From Anisodus tanguticus (lineage: Eukaryota; Streptophyta; Magnoliopsida; Solanales; Solanaceae): a DNA stretch of 64,000 bases. The translations under genes and the position numbers were made by a program. Below, in pieces: positions 60,317 to 64,000 of this stretch (its first letter is position 1; every line of letters starts with the position of its first letter). The notes under the pieces are model-generated. The model had not been told where the DNA came from. It saw only the letters and a program-made list of their open reading frames with translations, and ran no database searches. The DNA lies in contig CM067550.1 of NCBI GenBank assembly GCA_034509755.1, forward strand, positions 9,789,001-9,853,000, in the 5' to 3' direction.

Positions 60317-63300
60317 CATTTGCATCATGTATACATTCAGTTACCAGTATATGGTATGATGCCCGCAGAGGCTGTTATGGAAAGGAAGATGCCCTAAGAG
60401 GCTGATGTATATGTATATTGCATGGTGCATAACATTTAGGCATGTGTGTTAGAGCCCTTAGAGGCATTTACTGATGTCCAGTTGTTTCTGTTTCAGACTA
60501 TGATATATCTCTGCTATGTTATTTCTTATGCCTGACATACTCAGCACATCAGTCGTACTGACGTCCCTTTTGTCGGGGGACGCTGCGTTTTATGCCCGCA
60601 GGTTTATATTGAGAGAGTGACGATTCGCACTAGTAGGTTGTTGGTTCAGCTGGTGTCCAGAGCACTCTTTTTGTTTCGGAGTCGCGATTTGGTCGTGGTA
60701 TGTTTTACTCTTTAGAGGCTTGTAGACAGGTGTCATGTGGTTAGTGGTCGTGTATGGCCTTGTCGGCCTTGGTATATAAATGTGTAATGTGAGGCTTTTG
60801 GGTTAAAACTTTATTTAATCTATCACGGTTCATCCGTGTTAAATATGATTAAGGGTGGAGTGTTATTTGGTGCCCGGCGGGTAGGGCCCGGGTGCCCGTC
60901 GCGACCCTCCGGTTGGGTCGTGACACCAGACCTTCCAAACATTGAGAATTTTCCTAAAGGTTATGCACCAAATGCCCTGATTTTGTAATGTGCCAGTGTT
61001 GCATCCGATTGAGTGGCCAGTCTGTATATACCTGGCACACCTTCAACCGAACTGGCCTGGCCAGATATCCTTAACGTCACCTAACCTACCCTTTCTGATT
61101 TCAAATTATGATGGAAGAGTTAAAAGTCCTTCCAAAGAGTCCATGCTAATGGCAGTGGTTCATGCATTCTACCACCTTCTTCCCAACTACTTCCACACTC
61201 TTCACATCGGTGAAAGAAAGCTACAATGAAGCCATCAAGACCAGCACGTTATCTCCCAAGCAACTTCCCAGTGCTTGAGCAATTGAAAGTAAGATCTCTT
61301 TGCTGAATAGTGTCTCCAAATCTTCCCTATTGTTTATTGTTTGTGAGTCTGAAAAGTAACTTTGTTCATTATTGGTCCCCAAAACGTCCCTCTCCTTATA
61401 GAGGTTGCAATAATAGTTGGAGTAACTGGTAAAGTTGTTGTCATGTGACCAGGAGGTCATGGGTTCAAGCCGTGGAAATAGCCTCTTGCAGAAATGTGAG
61501 GTAAGGCTGCGTACAATAACCCTTGTGGTCCCGCCCTTCCTCGGACCCCGCGTATAGCGGGAGCTTAGTGCACCGAACTGCCCTTTTATCAGTAATAAGA
61601 CACTTTACAAAATTATTTCTTCTATGAGTGTTAGTCTATGGAAGAACTTCATTGTGCTATCACCTTTTATAACCATTTTAATGTGTGATTTTTGCCTCAT
61701 TTATCTTTTGGGCCACGCACTACACATCACTTTCTGATGATTTCTCTTGTAATCTCCTCATCGTCACTTAGGTCTTTCCTTCCATCCTTTTAATCCATTA
61801 ACTTAAATGCCCATAATAGGTTTCAAATCTTCCATTTCAAAAAAGAAAAATATAGGTTTGAAGTCTTAATCTCCATGATCCCACAAGCCTCTTCCTTCCA
61901 TTCCACAAATCATTCTTCCGCAACTTCACTTTTCTCACCAATACATTGCAGTCATCCCAAAACGGAGAAACTACCAAACCAAGATTTCACGTTCTCATTA
62001 AAATTCCGAAGTTCTACCTACATATTCCAAGTCTGAAGAGGACTAGACCCTTGTGTGTGACTCCATTAACAGATGGAAACAAACATAGTCTCTGTATGCG
62101 TCTACTCTTTAAAAAAGAGATATGATGCTTGTTTTAATCAAGTATGGCTCTTCTTTTTGAATTTCTGGAGTATATGAATCTAGAGAGGTAGTTGTGAAAC
62201 TGAAACTACTTATACTCCTGCAGTACCTTCATGGTACTATTTAAGGAAATACATTTACTTCATCAACCAAAAGTAAGAAAAAACATTGGTCTGAAATCGC
62301 CTCAGTAAATCCTTTTGGATGAAAATGAGAAATGTTTCCTCTCGTTTTGTGGAGAACAGAAAATGATAAAGCTATGGACTCGGCCATTTCTCCATGTGAA
62401 TTTTGCCTCAATGAAAGTTGGAAGCGTTGAATTCCTGCCTTCCACATAGCTAACAAAATGCTATTCCCTTACCACTGCCCAGGAATGCCATTTCCGACAT
62501 ACTTCATACTGTTTCTGCCAAAGCTCCCTCTTCATTGATCAGCAGGCCATGTATGCAGTCGCTGTAATCCTTGAGAAACCAAAAAATTTATTTGAAGCAT
62601 TTGAAAGTACATCTCAAAGAATTTGTCCGTGGAACTGGAAGCACCTCCAAACTTTCAAGCATTTTTTGTCCCACTTTATTAACACTCCTGACATCCATCC
62701 ACCGAAAAAGTCCAGTCCACAAATCTATTTTTCCACAACAATGATTTCTTCAAATTGATGATTTCCCCATAATGATTACGTTTGCGGATCAAAAAAGTAA
62801 GGTTTCCCATAACGATGATACTATAGTATTTGATACATCTTCAAGTCTGTTTTTGAAGACTTGCCAAATTTGGTCCCCATTACCTTAACATGGCTTTCGC
62901 TACTGCCCTTTCCAAGAGATCATTTACACTCCTCGTGCCAAATTTGGTCCCCATTTCCTTAACATGGCTTTCGCTACTACCCTTTCCAAGAGATCATTTA
63001 CACTCCTCGTGTTTGACGTCATAATGTTCCTCTACCTGTTAGAAGAACACTTTAGCCTATTACCCCCTCCCCTGGCTTCCCCCTTTTCTCCACTTGTCCA
63101 CATTAGTCTTCTGAACCCACTCCCATCCCTTTTCCGAAATTTCAGATTTTACCACATCCATTTTAAGGTTGCTCTGAAATTGAACTTTTACAGTTTTACT
63201 CAGTTGTTACCAGTGGCAGTGAGCTAGCTAATGGATTACTGTTTTGGCGTCAAGTCATCAGCATTCCATCACTTATATCCGACTTATTCATCTTTAAATT

Positions 63301-63503
63301 CTTCTGGAACCTTTACTACTTTATCCAGTCAGAAGAGTCGAAGATAAGCATACAGAAAGCCTAAGAAGCAAAACCTACCTGAGAGCACTGCGAAAGAAGT
63401 TTACCCCATTCAGAATCAACACTAGACTTCACCTGCCGCTTCTTTCCCCAATTCAATCCCGACCCATTTGACTTGGAATTCTCCACATCAACCGCAGAAT
63501 CAC
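43044..63503 (-). CDS. FHA-domain AAA ATPase, 25 exons visible (5' exon beyond window)
   Basis: Exons, high to low: 63379-63503, 57384-57506, 57135-57278, 56373-57025, 56073-56194, 55891-55982, 54774-54996, 54518-54581, 50996-51144, 50804-50874, 50549-50722, 50393-50464, 47455-47556, 47287-47376, 46744-46819, 46556-46652, 46352-46421, 46068-46247, 45764-45886, 45601-45684, 45247-45431, 45003-45141, 44864-44923, 44507-44611, 43044-43157. All join in phase, giving 1144 residues plus a split first codon. An N-terminal FHA domain (NPHFVMHRPTYTVGQGRGSD ... GGDEVVFGSSGQHAY) is followed by ILLSGPAGSEIYQE, an early degenerate P-loop-like site. The AAA module has GPPGTGKT (Walker A), VVFVDEVDSM (Walker B) and AATNRPFDLDEAVIRR. 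The end is RKKTSLSYFM-stop. This matches the plant family of large AAA ATPases related to fungal/animal MSP1/spastin-type AAA proteins; the cellular role is not well established. The start exon lies right of 64000. Confidence 0.93.
47880..48700 (-). mobile_element. L1-type LINE 3' fragment in an AAA ATPase intron
   Basis: The 163-codon frame at 47891-48382 reads FSWLLAKEAVLTQDSL, then CSRCYLYGEQALTISHLF and LHC, the Cys/His zinc-binding domain found after plant L1 reverse transcriptases, then IWWTVWKERNRRCFE. Upstream similarity continues to about 48690 with stops. It lies in the same direction as the host gene, in the intron 47557-50392. Confidence 0.85.
48886..49056. repeat. Inverted repeat with arms of about 41 bp
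   Basis: The left arm at 48886-48928 starts TAAGTTTCTTTTGGGGGG. The right arm at 49016-49056 is its near complement (CCACCCTCTAATCCCC ... CAAAAGAAACTTA). About 87 bp separate them. The RNA could fold into a hairpin within this AAA ATPase intron. Confidence 0.75.
49140..50220. repeat. Diverged tandem duplication inside an intron
   Basis: Two blocks (about 49140-49480 and 49600-50200, the second interrupted by a SINE) share an ordered set of words. These include TTGAAAGATA/GATGAG, a GGGTGGGTTGGGTTAA / GGGTGGGTCGGGTAA word, AAAACCCAAT and CTGTATGCTC. The similarity is loose but ordered. Confidence 0.55.
49727..49950 (+). mobile_element. tRNA-derived SINE
   Basis: The head has a tRNA-like box A region (CTAGTCGTAAGAGCGCGGC) and a box B (GGATTCAAACCC). 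The body has AGACAAAAGTATGGTAC, GTGGAGAAGGGTAGA and CTATCCACCAAATTTCGAG, familiar from Solanaceae SINEs. It ends with GTTATCAAAAA and a poly(A) stretch at 49940-49949. Flanking ATATGGATAGGAA / GTATGGATTGGAG words may be the target duplication. Confidence 0.78.
51273..51336 (+). mobile_element. Very short retroposed 3' tail with a 16-bp target duplication
   Basis: A 64-bp insert ends in ACCTTATCAAAAAAA and is flanked by the identical direct repeats ACAAGTCAATCCTGAC (51257-51272 and 51337-51352). The size and tail suggest an extremely 5'-truncated LINE or SINE copy. Confidence 0.85.
52228..53640 (-). mobile_element. L1-type LINE relic in an AAA ATPase intron
   Basis: On the minus strand it reads KFHLVSSEVVTKPKCWGGLG then IKELKGFKEALLG (53277-53400), the end of a plant L1 reverse transcriptase. 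Degraded zinc-binding sequence continues to 52240, where a T run (A tail on the minus strand) marks the 3' end. A poly-C run lies at about 53492-53508. Many stops are present. Confidence 0.8.
54682..54734. repeat. Compound dinucleotide microsatellite (TG)n(AG)n
   Basis: About 13 TG units are followed by about 12 AG units, inside an AAA ATPase intron just downstream of the exon at 54774-54996. Confidence 0.97.
55443..55466. repeat. Poly-C tract
   Basis: A run of about 21 C bases is followed by ACACACA in an intron. The length may be unreliable in sequencing. Confidence 0.9.
57672..57736 (+). mobile_element. Au-type SINE 3' fragment
   Basis: The words TGGCCCTTCCCAGACCCC, GCGCATAGCGGGAGCTAAGT and GCACCGGACTGCCCTTTT match the Au SINE end also seen at 31748 and 61500. 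The tRNA-like head is absent. It lies in the first visible AAA ATPase intron. Confidence 0.82.
58030..58215 (-). mobile_element. tRNA-derived SINE
   Basis: On the minus strand it has box B-like AAGGTCTCAAGTTCAAATCC and a head near GACCTATTGGTCGATGAAG, then CAGAGTTACTCAATACTT and CTGGTGGGAGATAGCAG. It belongs to the same family as the copy at 32640-32785. Confidence 0.65.
58611..60925 (+). mobile_element. Solo LTR of a Ty3/gypsy element
   Basis: The 2315-bp block begins TGTAACATCCCGTATTTTCG and ends GGTTGGGTCGTGACA. It is flanked by CCAAA (58606-58610) and CCAGA (60926-60930), a 5-bp target duplication with one mismatch. Inside are the gypsy-LTR words CTCAGCACATCAGTCGTAC and GCGTTTTATGCCCGCAGG (60539-60603). 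Two (TA)n microsatellites lie at about 60090-60122 and 60284-60312. No internal element genes or partner LTR remain. Orientation is inferred from these internal words. Confidence 0.82.
61422..61590 (+). mobile_element. Au-type SINE, near full length
   Basis: The head contains a box A-like AACTGGTAAAGTTGTTG and box B-like GGTTCAAGCC after CATGTGACCAGGAGGTCATG. The body follows with CAGCCTCTTGCAGAAATG-like sequence, AAGGCTGCGTACAATAA, and CGCGTATAGCGGGAGCTTAG. It ends at GAACTGCCCTTTT near 61587. This is the best preserved SINE in the window. Confidence 0.9.
61591..63378. other. AAA ATPase intron, no gene
   Basis: No host exon is supported. At 62889-62935 and 62951-63010 two near-identical segments (TTAACATGGCTTTCGCTACT ... 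GAGATCATTTACACTCCTCG) form a tandem duplication of about 68 bp. The sequence style, with runs of broken messages, suggests L1 remnants near 61640-63000. Confidence 0.5.
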
Positions 63504-63566
63504 CTAAAACGCATCACACGGAAATTCAAAAAAACAACCAAAAACATCAAAAAGATCAAAATTTTA

Positions 63567-63672
63567 CTCCCTCCATCCAAATTAATGTGATACTTTTCAC
63601 TTTTCGAGAGTAAATTTGACTAAATTTTGAAATTAAATTGGATTAGATTAACATAAATTGGGACAAAGGGAG
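63567..63672. mobile_element. Stowaway-type MITE
   Basis: The 106-bp element begins CTCCCTCCATCCAAATTAAT and ends with the inverted partner ATTGGGACAAAGGGAG, flanked by TA on both sides, as in Stowaway (Tc1/mariner-type) MITEs. It lies just upstream of the first visible AAA ATPase exon in its intron. Confidence 0.85.
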
Positions 63673-64000
63673 TACTAATTACTGTCTCTAATTTCTTCGA
63701 AATAATTGTCCTTCTTGAACTCTTTCAAAAGAACCTGCTCTGATATCAATTGTTATTTGTTATTTTCCTGCCACCTATAATCATGAGTGAATTTATGTAT
63801 AAATTTTGGGCATGTGAATTCATTGTCTTCCTGCAAAACTAGATATTTTATGTACATACTTTCTAGAATGAATCTAATATTACCCGATGGCACCCATTGC
63901 TACAAAAAAGCTTAGTAGTCCACTTGGTTAAAAGCTTAATTATTTAGCAAGAGGAACAAGAATCAATTCCTTTTCCTTTACTTTACTAGTGGACCATGTT

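Noticed and set aside
58611..60925. Possible host gene between 58600 and 60900
   Set aside because: Frames are short and the block has LTR ends with a target duplication.

Overview
This is a plant nuclear window, most likely from an asterid and probably Solanaceae. It has AT-rich introns and intergenic DNA, GT-AG introns, a nuclear tRNA-Val gene, and many plant retroelements: Ty1/copia, Ty3/gypsy chromovirus, RTE- and L1-type LINEs, Au-type and other tRNA-derived SINEs, and MITEs. I assign the family from the SINE and RTE sequence style, which I recognise from memory and did not search.

All convincing host protein genes lie on the minus strand. (1) Positions 1-9568 hold the 5' part of PMS1, a MutL-type mismatch repair gene. 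It has three exons, and its 7-kb first intron is filled with an RTE LINE, a probable mitochondrial DNA insertion and locally duplicated intron/exon pieces. (2) A tRNA-Val(AAC) gene lies at 9809-9882 on the plus strand. (3) A broken duplicate of the 3' end of thiamin pyrophosphokinase lies at 10950-11740. (4) Positions 12040-22970 are a nest of retroelements: a truncated gypsy element with a 2.3-kb LTR, a long compound microsatellite, a TNT1-like gag relic, and a truncated copia element on the opposite strand. (5) Positions 23000-28560 are mostly non-coding, with short repeats and one uncharacterised candidate gene whose last exons can be read. (6) Positions 29213-33242 hold a complete six-exon thiamin pyrophosphokinase gene (257 codons). 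(7) Positions 34438-39260 hold a structurally complete copia element with two LTRs and a 5-bp target duplication. (8) Positions 40025-41263 hold a hAT-type MITE with a perfect 8-bp target duplication and a 5'-truncated RTE LINE. (9) From 43044 to at least 63503 there is a FHA-AAA ATPase gene with 25 exons in the window; its first exon is beyond the right edge. Its introns carry L1 fragments, SINEs, a solo gypsy LTR and a Stowaway MITE.

The host genes form a plausible ancient neighbourhood (PMS1 - TPK - AAA ATPase). As I recall it, the same genes are split between two Arabidopsis duplicate regions. I see no new defence, metabolic or mobile 'system' here. The most interesting signals are structural: the rearranged PMS1 intron 1, the TPK duplication, and several mobile insertions with readable target-site duplications.
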